A DNA stretch of 64,000 nucleotides from MWDF01 sp964577435 (GCA_964577435.1 CAZNZD010000002.1:32559-96558); one strand, 5' to 3'; shown: positions 7,500-16,462, numbered from the stretch's first letter. A program made the numbers and translations. Notes: a model not told the origin generated them from the letters alone.

Positions 7500-9569
7500 A
7501 TGGATAAGGGAAGCTCAGCCGGGATGATAAAGTTCAGAAGATGGATGAAGGCCTCCAACCCTTGGGTATGGCCCATATACTTGTTCCTGGCATTCTTCGT
7601 GATATTCCCGCTGATAAAGCTCTTCGTGGACTCGTTCTCGACGGCAGACATTCCTCTGTCGCCCCTTAGAGAGGCGATTATGACCGTGGACCTGGCTGAC
7701 GAGAAGCTGGCCATAGGAGACGCGTCCGCGACGGCTGATGCCATGGAGGACCTCCTAGTCCAGATAGAAAGGTCCAAGGTGGCCATAACGAGGACGGCTG
7801 ACGCCCTTCTGCACGGCGCAGGGGACCAGCAGGAGAAGATCGACGGCTGGAAGGCGGCCCTTGCTGAAGTAGAGGCCAAGGAGCTCGAGATAAAAGCGGC
7901 GATGGGGACAGATGCTGCAATAGACCGGGCCCATGAGCTGAAGCAGATACTGGCATCGGCGCTTGAGCTTCCAAGCAAGGCGTTCTCGGTGAAGTACTTC
8001 ATAGACGTGTTCAAGGACAAGGTCTACACGAAGGCGCTCATCAACTCGCTTACGCTTGGCTTCGCGTCTGTGATCACCTCATCTGTAATCGGCTTCGCTG
8101 TGGCGTACCTCCTTGTAAGATACGACTTTCCTGGCAGGAAGCTCTTCAACTTCCTGACCATGATACCGATAGTGATGCCGCCTCTTGTGGGCGTCCTGGG
8201 CTTCATCTTCATACTGGGAAGGGGAGGCACCGTAAACGAGCTCTTCTACCTTCTTGCCATTAAGCTGGAGACGGTCTGGCCGGCCCTTTCGAACTGGCTG
8301 TTCGACAACCTTCCGTTCAACTTCGTGTATGGCTGGCACGGACTTCTCATGGTGGAGACGCTCCACCTGTTTCCGCTTATCACGCTGAACGTGGTAGATT
8401 CCCTCAGCAAGATAGACGCATCCCTTGAGGAAGCTGCCGAGAGCATGGGCTCGGTGGGCTTCAAAAGGCTGTTCGATGTGACGATACCGCTGACCGTGCC
8501 CGGTTTCGTGACCGGCGCGCTCCTTGTGTTCATCTGGGCGTTTGCGGACTTTGCGACGCCGCATGTGGTGGGGCTGAACAACTTCATCGCCCCGCTCGCG
8601 TTCATGGACATACAGCAGTTCATCGACAGGAACCTGTTCAAGATGGGAATAACAGTCGGCGCAGTGATGGTCCTGTGGTCGATAATCTTCCTGGTGATAG
8701 CGAAGAAGTACGTGTCAATGAAGGACTACAGCACCTTATCATACAGGCCGGTCGAAAGAAGGAAGCTCAGCAGGGGCTGGTCTGCCCTCGCCCTCATATT
8801 CCTCATCGGCCTCATGCTCTTCGCCTTCATACCATACCTAGGGGTAGGCCTCGCATCATTTGCCAGAGGATGGGCCATGACGCCTCTTCCTACTACGTGG
8901 ACGCTTCATCACTATACCAGGGTCATCTTCGACGCGCCGGGCTACATCATCAACACGTTCCTGTATTGCACCCTAGCGGTGGTGCTGTGCATCCTGATCG
9001 GCCTTCCCATCGCATGGATCATGGCTAGGACGAAGATGCGCTCAAGGGGCATCCTGGACATACTTACGACCCTTGTCCTGGCCCTTCCGGGCACCGCCCT
9101 AGGCATAGCATACATAAGGGCCTTCAACTCGCCCATACTGATAAGGCAGCCGCTGGCCAACATATGGATAATCATCCCGATCGTCCTTGCGGTGAGGAGG
9201 CTTCCTTATACGGTAAGGTCCTCGTACAGCTCGCTCATCGTTGTCCACAGGTCGATGGAGGAGGCCGCCGAATCCGTGGGCGCCAGCATGATGAAGACGT
9301 TCAAGGACGTGACCATGCCCTTAATCTGGAAGGGAGTGCTGGCAGGCGCCCTCTTCTCATTCATGACTTCGATACAGGAGAGCGCGGCGACGATACTGTT
9401 GTCCATACCTGGATGGGAGACCATGACTGTGGGCATCTTCAACTTCTACACCGGAGGCACGCACGGAGATGCCGCTGCTCTGGGGTTCATCCTCATCATC
9501 GTGGGTATCGCCACCCTGTATGTCGTCAACAGGCTGAGCAGTTCCAAGGCAGGAGGGTTCTTCGGTTGA
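7500..9569 (+). CDS. Fused two-domain ABC permease, FbpB type, with extra periplasmic helical insert
   Basis: A 689-residue membrane protein carrying two BPD_transp_1 permease domains in tandem, as in FbpB. Each has the EAA loop that docks the ATPase: EEAAESMGSVGFKRLFDV and EEAAESVGASMMKTFKDV. The first transmembrane helix lies near residues 20-40. Between it and the next helix (about 180) is a long Ala/Glu/Lys-rich helical stretch of roughly 110 residues, predicted to face outwards, which is far longer than the usual short loop before the K-Y-F-x-x-V-F-x-D-K-V-Y segment. The start ATG at 7500 follows AGGTGA. The gene ends the operon before the terminator at 9599. Confidence 0.9.
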   Translation: MDKGSSAGMIKFRRWMKASNPWVWPIYLFLAFFVIFPLIKLFVDSFSTADIPLSPLREAIMTVDLADEKLAIGDASATADAMEDLLVQIERSKVAITRTADALLHGAGDQQEKIDGWKAALAEVEAKELEIKAAMGTDAAIDRAHELKQILASALELPSKAFSVKYFIDVFKDKVYTKALINSLTLGFASVITSSVIGFAVAYLLVRYDFPGRKLFNFLTMIPIVMPPLVGVLGFIFILGRGGTVNELFYLLAIKLETVWPALSNWLFDNLPFNFVYGWHGLLMVETLHLFPLITLNVVDSLSKIDASLEEAAESMGSVGFKRLFDVTIPLTVPGFVTGALLVFIWAFADFATPHVVGLNNFIAPLAFMDIQQFIDRNLFKMGITVGAVMVLWSIIFLVIAKKYVSMKDYSTLSYRPVERRKLSRGWSALALIFLIGLMLFAFIPYLGVGLASFARGWAMTPLPTTWTLHHYTRVIFDAPGYIINTFLYCTLAVVLCILIGLPIAWIMARTKMRSRGILDILTTLVLALPGTALGIAYIRAFNSPILIRQPLANIWIIIPIVLAVRRLPYTVRSSYSSLIVVHRSMEEAAESVGASMMKTFKDVTMPLIWKGVLAGALFSFMTSIQESAATILLSIPGWETMTVGIFNFYTGGTHGDAAALGFILIIVGIATLYVVNRLSSSKAGGFFG

Positions 9570-9598
9570 TGCCCTGACCGCAAGGAGGATATCGTGCG

Positions 9599-9636
9599 CA
9601 GAGGGGGCGGGTTTCCGCCCTCTTCTGCTTTTTCCG
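9599..9636 (+). terminator. Terminator of the iron/phosphonate-type ABC operon
   Basis: GCAGAGGGGGCGG pairs with CCGCCCTCTTCTGC around a short loop, followed by TTTTT. It is a classical intrinsic terminator 30 bases after the permease stop. Confidence 0.85.
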
Positions 9637-9723
9637 GAAGGGAGGGCGGATAATACAGCAGCCTGCCCGGAAGCCCGGCAGAGGAGGTCTGATCAGATAT
9701 CCCGCACAAGGGGCAAAAAGAAA

Positions 9724-9749
9724 GCGGGGCACCCGGAAGGATGCCCCGC
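9724..9749. terminator. Hairpin terminator downstream of the TM2 gene
   Basis: GCGGGGCA pairs with TGCCCCGC around a 10-base loop. On the minus strand it is followed by TTTCTTTTT, so it ends the TM2-protein transcript. Confidence 0.75.
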
Positions 9750-9764
9750 AAGTCGGCTGTTGGA

Positions 9765-10160
9765 CTACTTGATTGCCATCATCAGGTCGTAGTTGTAAGC
9801 CAGGGTCCTCTTCTTGATGCTGAACAGGTCGATTATCCACCAGATTCCGAAGCCGCCGCCGGTCACTACCTTTATGACGCCCATCACGGTGTCATCGAGG
9901 AAGAAGCGGTCGATGCCTACGAGGGCCCATATTAGCATCTGGTCGGGATCCCTGTAGTCTTCGTTAATAGCCGCGGTGAATGAGGTCTCGCTGAGTCCGG
10001 CCAGCTTTGTCTTGACGCTTTCAAGGACCGACGCGTCGAACCAGTCGCCCTTGGCGGCCACGAACGCGTTGATGTTCTCGGTCCTGGTTGCCGCTGCGAC
10101 TGAGAGGGGGAATACGAGCAGCATCGCGGCCAGCACCATGAAGGTTACTGTCTTCTTCAT
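9765..10160 (-). CDS. TM2 domain protein with signal peptide
   Basis: A 131-residue protein. Residues 1-23 form a signal peptide (V-T-F-M-V-L-A-A-M-L-L-V-F-P, A-A-A). A short helical region follows, then a TM2 domain (about 75-120): two helices with the family turn ALVGIDRFFLDD and the ending GGGFGIWWIIDLFS. TM2 domains are found in many membrane proteins; the role is unknown. The start ATG at 10160 follows GGGAGGCG. Because a terminator (10242-10274) separates it from the ABC operon upstream on the same strand, it probably has its own promoter in 10165-10240. Confidence 0.8.
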   Translation of the reverse strand: MKKTVTFMVLAAMLLVFPLSVAAATRTENINAFVAAKGDWFDASVLESVKTKLAGLSETSFTAAINEDYRDPDQMLIWALVGIDRFFLDDTVMGVIKVVTGGGFGIWWIIDLFSIKKRTLAYNYDLMMAIK

Positions 10161-10241
10161 CTAATCGCCTCCCAATATAATGGCTATAAGCATATATTAC
10201 CCCTTAGGCCCTCAGATTCCTTCAAGCCTCCAACTAAATGA

Positions 10242-10274
10242 TAAAAAAAGGGGAGCGGTCGAAACCGCTCCCTT
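10242..10274 (-). terminator. Terminator of the DUF3798 ABC transporter operon
   Basis: On the minus strand GGGAGCGGT pairs with ACCGCTCCC around TTCG-type loop bases, followed by CTTTTTTT. It lies 20 bases after the stop of the last permease gene. Confidence 0.9.
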
Positions 10275-10293
10275 ACAGCCGGGATTGTGAGGA

Positions 10294-11430
10294 TTACTTC
10301 TTCCTGCTCTGAATCGCATGCATGGCAAGCGCGACTGCTATGACAGAGTATGAGATGAGCTGCCTGAACCATTCGCCGATCTGCGGCTCTCCGAATAGCT
10401 TCTGGCCTGCTAGAGGGGACACCACGAACAGAGTGTGGAACAGGAGCACCCCGATTATGGCATTCCATATCCCTGCCCGTTTGACAGACGCCCCGCCCAC
10501 CAGAAGCGCCGCCACGGAGAACATGCCTACCTGCTCGTGGGCATTGAAGGTGTTCAGCGAACCGAGGTTCTGCAGGAAGATGAGCTGTCCCCAGGCTGCA
10601 AGCACGGTGGAGTAGATCACTGCGATGATCCTAACCCTGTCGACCTTTATGCCTGATACCTCGGCGATGGCCATATCCTGTCCGATCGCCCGGAAGTTTT
10701 GCCCCATCTTGGTCTTCATGAGGAAGACTATCACTATGCAAAGCAGGGCTGACATGAAGAAGGCTCCGAGAGGCACCCTCCAGGGTCCAAAGGTATCGGT
10801 CCAGATTATGCCGTTCCAGTTGAACAGGCGGGCAAAGACATTGTCCAGAGAATAGTAGATATTCGAGAGGTCTATCGTGTTTCTGAGGCCCACGCCGTTG
10901 CTGAGCATGACAGCCTGGGATACGGGCGAGCTCATGTTGACAGGTATCAGAGTCCCGATAAGCATCAGGAACAGGAGCTGATAGACACCGTTTGCGAAGA
11001 AGCCCATGATCATGCCCGTTATCATCTCGCGGCCCTTCGCCCTGTTGAAGACGCTGCCGACTATATAGCCGAACAACACGGATATCGGTACTGATATGGC
11101 CATTGCGCTTACAAAACCGAACAGCCCCTTAAGCTGCATGAAGGTTATGATGATGAGGGCGATCTGGCCTGACATCGCCCCGACTACTATGCCAAAGTTG
11201 AGCCCTATGCCCGCGCTTACGGGAATTAGGAGTGAAAGGACGATGAACAGGTTCCGGCCGAGGCGGGATAGCAGCTCTCCTATCAGGTAGTTAATGTCGA
11301 GGTCCGATGCGATTATGCTTGCCACGCAGAGCACGGTGAAGAATATCGGCACGCCCGACTGGGCGAGCACCTGCATTAGCCTGCTCTGCTTCTTAACGGC
11401 GGGGACAGCCTCCAATCTGTTGTCTGCCAT
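10294..11430 (-). CDS. ABC transporter permease (BPD_transp_2 / ribose-nucleoside type)
   Basis: A 378-residue inner-membrane permease with about nine to ten hydrophobic helices. The family segment that contacts the ATPase is visible around FRAIGQDMAIAEVSGIKVDR, and a conserved GGASVKRAGIWNAIIG segment follows later. It belongs to the RbsC/nucleoside-permease class and pairs with the homologous permease encoded just upstream (11435-12517) to form a heterodimer. The start ATG at 11430 follows GGGGAGGTAG. It is the last gene of a four-gene operon headed by the DUF3798 binding protein. The substrate is not known. Confidence 0.88.
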   Translation of the reverse strand: MADNRLEAVPAVKKQSRLMQVLAQSGVPIFFTVLCVASIIASDLDINYLIGELLSRLGRNLFIVLSLLIPVSAGIGLNFGIVVGAMSGQIALIIITFMQLKGLFGFVSAMAISVPISVLFGYIVGSVFNRAKGREMITGMIMGFFANGVYQLLFLMLIGTLIPVNMSSPVSQAVMLSNGVGLRNTIDLSNIYYSLDNVFARLFNWNGIIWTDTFGPWRVPLGAFFMSALLCIVIVFLMKTKMGQNFRAIGQDMAIAEVSGIKVDRVRIIAVIYSTVLAAWGQLIFLQNLGSLNTFNAHEQVGMFSVAALLVGGASVKRAGIWNAIIGVLLFHTLFVVSPLAGQKLFGEPQIGEWFRQLISYSVIAVALAMHAIQSRKK

Positions 11431-11434
11431 GCCG

Positions 11435-12517
11435 CTACCTCCCCCCCGTAGCCCTTGTGAGGGCGTACAGTATCATGCCGTTGCTAATAAGCACCCTGGC
11501 TATCTCGCTTATCTCCGAGCCCTCCATGACGGCCTGCGTAACCGGAGGGGCTATGGTAAGCAGCGTCTGGAACAGGAAGGCGCCGATGATGACGTTCGCC
11601 ACGTTCGCCTTCCTGAGCGAGGCCCCGCCTATCAGGATTGCCGCGATGGCAGGGAATGCGGCCGTCTGCGGCGCCGTATAGAGCTGCATGAAGCCGTAGC
11701 TCTGCGCGAATGTGATGATTCCGACGGCACCCAGCACAGTGGAGAGTATCACGCCGACCATCTTCATCCTCTTCACGCTTATTCCTGATGAGACCGCATA
11801 TGCCGGGTTCGACCCGGTCGCCTTCATCGCAAGGCCGGTCTTCGACCTGAGGAACAGGTATATCCCCAGGCAGAGCATCAGCCAGAACAGAAGGAGCCCT
11901 GTAGGCACGATGATGTCGCCTATCCTGAACGACAGGAAGTTGTTGAGCACCTTTCCGAAGGTATCGGTAAGGCTTATCGTGTACCTGAGCCCCTTGCCGC
12001 CCACCGCGAAGATGAGCTTCGGGTTTCTGATGGGAGCCAGCATCCAGAATATGCTCATCCCGAAGACCGCGGCGTATGCCAGGTAGGTGCCGACCATCAT
12101 CTCCTCGCCGCGCACCTTGTCTAGCACCTGGTGGTACAGATAGCCGACCACGGTCGCTATGGGTACGGAGATAAGTATCGCAACGGAGAAGCCTGCCCAG
12201 CCTGAGATATTCATATTTATGGTTAGTATGCCGCCTAGAAGGCCGCAGAGTATGCCCAGCGGCAGGCCGAAGTTCATTCCCACTCCGCAAACGACCGCGG
12301 GAAGCATCGACAGGATGAGTATCCCGTTCATGCCCACCCTTACAAGGGAATCGCTAATAAGCCCCTGGACTGCAAGGCCCTTGACTGCAGCGACGGCGAA
12401 GAGGAAAAGGACGAAGGCCAGTATGATTATCCTGGCAATGCCGAATTCCCTCAGCGCGGTCCTTAAGCTGAACCTTGCCGGTGCCGGGCACTTCTCTCCG
12501 GTGTCCGTCCGCCTCAT
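11435..12517 (-). CDS. ABC transporter permease (BPD_transp_2), second subunit
   Basis: A 360-residue permease homologous to the one at 10294-11430. Hydrophobic helices begin near residue 30; the coupling segment AMKATGSNPAYAVSSGISVK and the GGASLRKANVANVIIGAFL segment match its partner, as expected for two halves of one channel. The start ATG at 12517 lies behind AAGGAGGTGGCG and overlaps the stop of the ATPase gene by four bases, so translation is coupled. Only 4 bases separate its stop from the next start. Confidence 0.88.
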   Translation of the reverse strand: MRRTDTGEKCPAPARFSLRTALREFGIARIIILAFVLFLFAVAAVKGLAVQGLISDSLVRVGMNGILILSMLPAVVCGVGMNFGLPLGILCGLLGGILTINMNISGWAGFSVAILISVPIATVVGYLYHQVLDKVRGEEMMVGTYLAYAAVFGMSIFWMLAPIRNPKLIFAVGGKGLRYTISLTDTFGKVLNNFLSFRIGDIIVPTGLLLFWLMLCLGIYLFLRSKTGLAMKATGSNPAYAVSSGISVKRMKMVGVILSTVLGAVGIITFAQSYGFMQLYTAPQTAAFPAIAAILIGGASLRKANVANVIIGAFLFQTLLTIAPPVTQAVMEGSEISEIARVLISNGMILYALTRATGGR

Positions 12518-14124
12518 GCCTTCGCCACCTCCTTATGCTTCAGCGTCTCTCCTGCCATCATAAGGCCGAAATCAAGGTCGGGGGCGTCCGGGGAGAGTAT
12601 TCCGGCTATCCTGCCCTCGTATACGATCACTATCCTGTCGCAGATCTTCCTCAGCTCGGCTAGCTCGGAGGAAGTCATTATCACAGTCATGCCGAAGTCC
12701 CTGTTGAACTTGACCAGCTGGTCCAATACGAGCTCCTTCGCGCCTACGTCTATGCCCCTTGTTGGCTCGGACACCCACATAAGTTCGGGCTCGAGGGCGA
12801 AGGCGCGGGCCAGGCAGACTTTCTGCTGGTTTCCTCCGGACAGCCTCCTGACAGGCTGGGTGGGGCCCGTGCACCTTATGTCAAGCTCGTCTATCATGCT
12901 GTCGGCATACTTCCTTATGGCGGCGTTGTCAGCCAGCTTCAGCGCCTTAAGAAGGCCCGTCGCAAGGAACTTGTTCTGAACCTGCATGGAGGTCATGACC
13001 ATGTTTATCTCAGTGGCGTCGTCCAGAAGAAGGCCCGTGCCGCGCCTGTCCTCCGAGACGAAGGCCATCTTCGCCGAGAGGGCCTCATACGGGCTGTTGA
13101 GCCTCACCGGAGAGTTATCCTTCTCCACGCTTCCTGTGGAGGGGAAGAGACCCATCACACCGTTGGCTATCCCAACCTTGCCGTGGCCTGCGAGGCCTCC
13201 TATCCCAAGGATCTCGCCGCGGCGCACGTTCAGGTCTATGCCTTTGACTGCCTCTCCGGTCATGTCCACCTTCAGGTTCTTAATCGAAAGCACTATGTCT
13301 TTATCGCTGGGTTCCTTCTTCCTGGGGGGGAGGGCGGTCTTCTCGATCGACCTGCCGACCATTATCTCGGCGATCCTCTCTACCTTCGCGTCCTTCCTCG
13401 GCATCGAGGCCACCACGGCGCCGTCTCTCAGTATGGTTATGTTGTCGGCGACCGCCAGCACCTCATCGAGCCTGTGGGTGATGAAGAGCATCGCGATGCC
13501 TGCCTGAGACAGCTTGCGCATCGCATCGAGAAGCTTGTCGGCCTCGCTTTCTGTGAGCACTGCAGTCGGCTCGTCAAGCACCAGGAGCTTCACATTCTTC
13601 TTGTCTATCTCCCTGGCGATCTCGATGAACTGCTTGTATCCTACAGGAAGGCCTGCCACAACCGCCCAGTCGTCGATGGTGAGGCCGAGCCTGCTTATCG
13701 CGTCCTGCGAGTCGCGCCTCATGCGCTTGATGTCGAGCGTCTCGAAGTCCTTTCCGAATACCGCGCTGACCGGGTTCTTTGACGTCAGCTCCCTGTTCAG
13801 CTTTATATTCTCGGTAGCGGTGAATCCCGGAAGAAGCATGAACTCCTGGTGTACCATGCCTATCCCCAGCTCCATCGCATGCCTGGGGGATTCCATCTTT
13901 ACCGGCTGTCCCTCGAACACCACCTGGCCTTCGAAACCGCCGGTATCCTTTATAACCGGCATACCGAAGAGGATGTTCATCAGTGTAGACTTGCCAGCCC
14001 CGTTCTCCCCTACGAGCGCGTGGATCTCGCCGGGCCTTACGGAGAGGCTCACGTCGTGCAGAACGGCGGTCCCGAAGAAGGATTTGCCTATTGCCTGCAG
14101 CTGCAGGACGAACTCTTCAGGCAT
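12514..14124 (-). CDS. ABC transporter ATPase with two nucleotide-binding domains (RbsA/MglA type)
   Basis: A 536-residue double ATPase. The first domain has Walker A GENGAGKST, a Q-loop in MVHQEFMLL and Walker B LLVLDEPTAVL. The second has a degenerate Walker A (GLAGHGKVG), as is normal for the second half in this family, plus the signature LSGGNQQK and MWVSEPTRGIDVG. It powers import through the two permeases that follow. The start ATG at 14124 has AGAGGAG upstream; the TTG at 14142 is an in-frame alternative without a ribosome site. Confidence 0.9.
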   Translation of the reverse strand: MPEEFVLQLQAIGKSFFGTAVLHDVSLSVRPGEIHALVGENGAGKSTLMNILFGMPVIKDTGGFEGQVVFEGQPVKMESPRHAMELGIGMVHQEFMLLPGFTATENIKLNRELTSKNPVSAVFGKDFETLDIKRMRRDSQDAISRLGLTIDDWAVVAGLPVGYKQFIEIAREIDKKNVKLLVLDEPTAVLTESEADKLLDAMRKLSQAGIAMLFITHRLDEVLAVADNITILRDGAVVASMPRKDAKVERIAEIMVGRSIEKTALPPRKKEPSDKDIVLSIKNLKVDMTGEAVKGIDLNVRRGEILGIGGLAGHGKVGIANGVMGLFPSTGSVEKDNSPVRLNSPYEALSAKMAFVSEDRRGTGLLLDDATEINMVMTSMQVQNKFLATGLLKALKLADNAAIRKYADSMIDELDIRCTGPTQPVRRLSGGNQQKVCLARAFALEPELMWVSEPTRGIDVGAKELVLDQLVKFNRDFGMTVIMTSSELAELRKICDRIVIVYEGRIAGILSPDAPDLDFGLMMAGETLKHKEVAKA

Positions 14125-14153
14125 TTTCGGGTCTCCTCTCAAGAGTCTTTAAT

Positions 14154-14187
14154 GCAGGAAGCCGGGCTTTGTACCCGGCTGCCTGCC
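14154..14187 (-). terminator. Intercistronic hairpin between the DUF3798 gene and its ABC ATPase
   Basis: GCAGG-AA-GCCGGG pairs with CCCGGC-TG-CCTGC around a 10-base loop. There is no T-run after it on the minus strand, so it more likely protects the upstream binding-protein message or acts as a partial terminator than as a full stop. It parallels the hairpin at 6327-6360 in the other ABC operon. Confidence 0.55.
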
Positions 14188-14232
14188 ATTTATGCTCGGA
14201 TTTCGCGTTTTCTTGAGCTCATCGGCCCTGGT

Positions 14233-15324
14233 TTACTTGCCGAAAGTCTTGCTGTTGACGAGGTACACGAATGCGTTTCCGGCTTTCCTTTCGAACAGGG
14301 CGAGCTTCTGGCCGGCTACTTCCTCTATGACAGCCTGGATCGCCTTGTTGTCCTTGAGGCTTACCTTGCCCTCGAGCACCCTCTTGGCGAGCTCGATGTT
14401 GGCAGTGGTCTGGAGGTAGGGGCCGGGTACGGGCCAGGTCGCCATGCGGCCGGCCATGCCGGCTGCTACGATCTTCGCCTCGATGGCTGCGAATATCTTG
14501 GTGTAGTTGCCCTTCATGTCGTCGGTGACCTCAAGTCCGATGGCGCCGGCATAGCCGTGCGTCGGGCTCGGGCAGCACTGCTCGGGATAGAGGGCCTTGG
14601 TCTGCATTACGGCCTTGATAAGGGGTTCCTGCATGCCGCAGTTGGTCGAGAAGAACGCGGTGTCCTTGCCGTACTTGGCAACCTGACGCGGGACGTCCTC
14701 GAGTATGAACTGCTGGGCTGCGGGCAGGCCGCCTTCTGCCATCGGGTCGGGGGCGGTCACGAACACGAAGTTGATCCCGAGCTTCTTGCACTCGTCGATC
14801 ATGATGTCACGACGGTTGGAAAGCTCCTGCATCGCCATGTGGCGCGGGAACGAGTAGTGTATGAACGTCTTTGCGCCCATTGACTTTGCGATCTGAGGGA
14901 TGGTCCTGCCGCGGGTGGCATCGTCCGGCTTGAAGCCGAAGTCGACAGCCGCGCCGACGAGCGCGAAGTCCTCATGCGGCTCTCCTACGAAGAACAGCAT
15001 GTCGGGGCGTAGCTCTTTCACCTTCTTGATCGCAGCGAGGGTGCCGGGAACTGCCTGGTTGATCACTATGGCCTTTACGTTCCTGTCGGCTGCAAGGCTG
15101 GTTATCTGGGAGATGTAGGTCTCCTGCTCAGCCATGAAGTTGTCAGGATAGGTCTTGTGCACGAGCAGGTCGGGGTACTTCTTGATCATGGCCTCGGCTC
15201 CGCGATATTCGTCCTCACCCTGGGAAACCGTTCCGGTGATGACGCCGATCTTGAAGCTTGCCGCGCTGACCATCATGCTGAATGCGAGTACCAAGAGGAT
15301 GGAGGCTACGAGGATCTTCTTCAT
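14233..15324 (-). CDS. DUF3798 substrate-binding protein of an uncharacterised ABC importer
   Basis: A 363-residue exported protein. Signal peptide: residues 1-21 (K-K-I-L-V-A-S-I-L-L-V-L-A-F, ending S-A-A). The mature part matches the DUF3798 family, a type I periplasmic-binding fold: FKIGVITGTVSQGEDEYRGA, then KAIVINQAVPGTLAAIKK and VGEPHEDF. The operon partners (double ATPase and two sugar/nucleoside-type permeases) make it the ligand-binding subunit. The ligand has not been established for the family as far as I know. The start ATG at 15324 follows AAGGGAG; a GTG at 15333 is the other choice. Confidence 0.88.
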   Translation of the reverse strand: MKKILVASILLVLAFSMMVSAASFKIGVITGTVSQGEDEYRGAEAMIKKYPDLLVHKTYPDNFMAEQETYISQITSLAADRNVKAIVINQAVPGTLAAIKKVKELRPDMLFFVGEPHEDFALVGAAVDFGFKPDDATRGRTIPQIAKSMGAKTFIHYSFPRHMAMQELSNRRDIMIDECKKLGINFVFVTAPDPMAEGGLPAAQQFILEDVPRQVAKYGKDTAFFSTNCGMQEPLIKAVMQTKALYPEQCCPSPTHGYAGAIGLEVTDDMKGNYTKIFAAIEAKIVAAGMAGRMATWPVPGPYLQTTANIELAKRVLEGKVSLKDNKAIQAVIEEVAGQKLALFERKAGNAFVYLVNSKTFGK

Positions 15325-15395
15325 TAAGTGCACTCCCTTCGGTTTATTGGTATGACTAATAATCGCAATCCAGAGACTGCTCGACTTCGCCGCCT

Positions 15396-15401
15396 ATTAT
15401 A
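15396..15401 (-). promoter_or_regulatory. Possible -10 element for the DUF3798 operon
   Basis: A perfect TATAAT on the minus strand lies about 72 bases before the start codon. No convincing -35 is seen at the right spacing, so the call is tentative. The rest of the 15325-15611 divergent gap holds no gene I can support. Confidence 0.4.
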
Positions 15402-15611
15402 CGCTCAGGTGCATTTATACATCGATTGAGATAAGAGTAACAAAATCGGGGTGCGTTATCAATCAGGATACAGATAAAGGGGTATAAATACATAAGGCGG
15501 ATATTGCATTTCATGAAGGACAAGTTCAGAATCTGAATTGCAGCAACTTTGCTGCATATCATCGTCATGCATGCACAAGTGCGGAATACTGTCAAAGGAA
15601 GGTTAGCGGAA

Positions 15612-15902
15612 GTGGCTTACGAAGACAAGGTGCTAAATTGCAGGGAGTGCGGGAAGGATTTCGTCTTCACCGCAGGAGAGCAGGAATTCTACGCTCAGAG
15701 GGGCTTCGAGAACGAGCCCACAAGATGCCCGGAGTGCCGCAAGAACAGGAAGCTTCAGGCCAGCGGCCAGATTCCCAGGAAGCTCTACGACGCGGTCTGC
15801 ACGCAATGCGGAGCTCCGTGCAAGGTGCCATTCCAGCCCAGCGGCGACAAGCCCGTCTACTGCAGCGAGTGTTTCGCATCATACAGGGCTAACCGCCAGT
15901 AG
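15612..15902 (+). CDS. Small zinc-ribbon protein
   Basis: A 96-residue soluble protein with two zinc-binding pairs-of-Cys units: LNCRECGKDFVFTAGEQEFY with CPECRK, then CTQCGAPC and YCSECF. The pattern C-R-x-C-G-x-x-F-x-F-T-x-x-E-Q-x-F-Y is typical of a widespread, uncharacterised CxxC zinc-ribbon family. The start GTG at 15612 has AAGGAAGG about 9 bases upstream; the ATG at 15549 has no ribosome site. It is a single-gene unit ended by the hairpin at 15924, convergent with the long minus-strand redox operon. Confidence 0.82.
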   Translation: MAYEDKVLNCRECGKDFVFTAGEQEFYAQRGFENEPTRCPECRKNRKLQASGQIPRKLYDAVCTQCGAPCKVPFQPSGDKPVYCSECFASYRANRQ

Positions 15903-15923
15903 GGCAGGGGGCATGCAGAAAAG

Positions 15924-15949
15924 AGGAAAGCCCCTTGACGGGGCCTTCC
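15924..15949. terminator. Bidirectional terminator between the zinc-ribbon gene and the redox operon
   Basis: GGAA-A-GCCCC pairs with GGGGC-C-TTCC around TTGAC. It lies between two convergent stops (15902 and 15961). Confidence 0.65.
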
Positions 15950-15960
15950 TAAAGTCGTTC

Positions 15961-16434
15961 TTAAACCAGTATTTGCCTTACCGCGTTGTCTATAACGGAA
16001 TCTATCTGATCCTGCCTTGCCTTTCCTGACCAGTTGACTATCCCGGCGTTTGATGGCGATGCGCCTTTCTCCTTCAGAAGGGAGCTCATCTGCGAGACGG
16101 CCCTGTTTCCTCCGAGCCAGGCGAACGGCAGTTGCTGGGTCGCAAAGACCGCGGCCCTTTTCTCGTTTAACCCTTTTAGCTGCGGGATGAACTTTGCCAT
16201 CCCCAGGGCGAGCGAGAATGCCTGCACGGGGGAACCGAATACCAGGGCGTCATAGCCGCTTAGCTCCGGCATGCTTTCATAGGTTACTTCCTTGGCGGAC
16301 GGGTTGGGCTTTCCTACCGGCTTCACCCTTTCCAGCACCGTCACGTTTCCTGCCGCTGTCAGCCTGTCGACAATACCCTGCGCCACCGATAAGGTGTTGC
16401 CTGTCTCGGAGTAGACCACAATGCCGATTCTCAT
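15961..16434 (-). CDS. Flavodoxin-like protein
   Basis: A 157-residue FMN-binding electron carrier or menaquinone-dependent type flavodoxin. The phosphate-binding loop SETGNTLS starts at about residue 9, and a second flavin-contact region is VFGSPVQAFSLA. Length fits short-chain flavodoxins. The start ATG at 16434 follows AAGGGGCG. It is the last gene of a seven-gene minus-strand operon that starts at 20946 and also contains an FMN reductase-like and a ferredoxin-like protein, so it may pass electrons within that set. Confidence 0.82.
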   Translation of the reverse strand: MRIGIVVYSETGNTLSVAQGIVDRLTAAGNVTVLERVKPVGKPNPSAKEVTYESMPELSGYDALVFGSPVQAFSLALGMAKFIPQLKGLNEKRAAVFATQQLPFAWLGGNRAVSQMSSLLKEKGASPSNAGIVNWSGKARQDQIDSVIDNAVRQILV

Positions 16435-16462
16435 GATGTTACGCCCCTTCGATATAGAATTG

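Noticed and set aside
13183..14883. Long plus-strand ORFs (199 and 344 codons) antisense to the double ATPase and DUF3798 genes
   Set aside because: The minus-strand frames carry clear ABC and binding-protein motifs; the antisense frames are a by-product of high GC and codon bias.
15356..15595. 79-codon minus-strand ORF upstream of the DUF3798 gene
   Set aside because: No ribosome site; it covers the likely promoter region and has no recognisable sequence.
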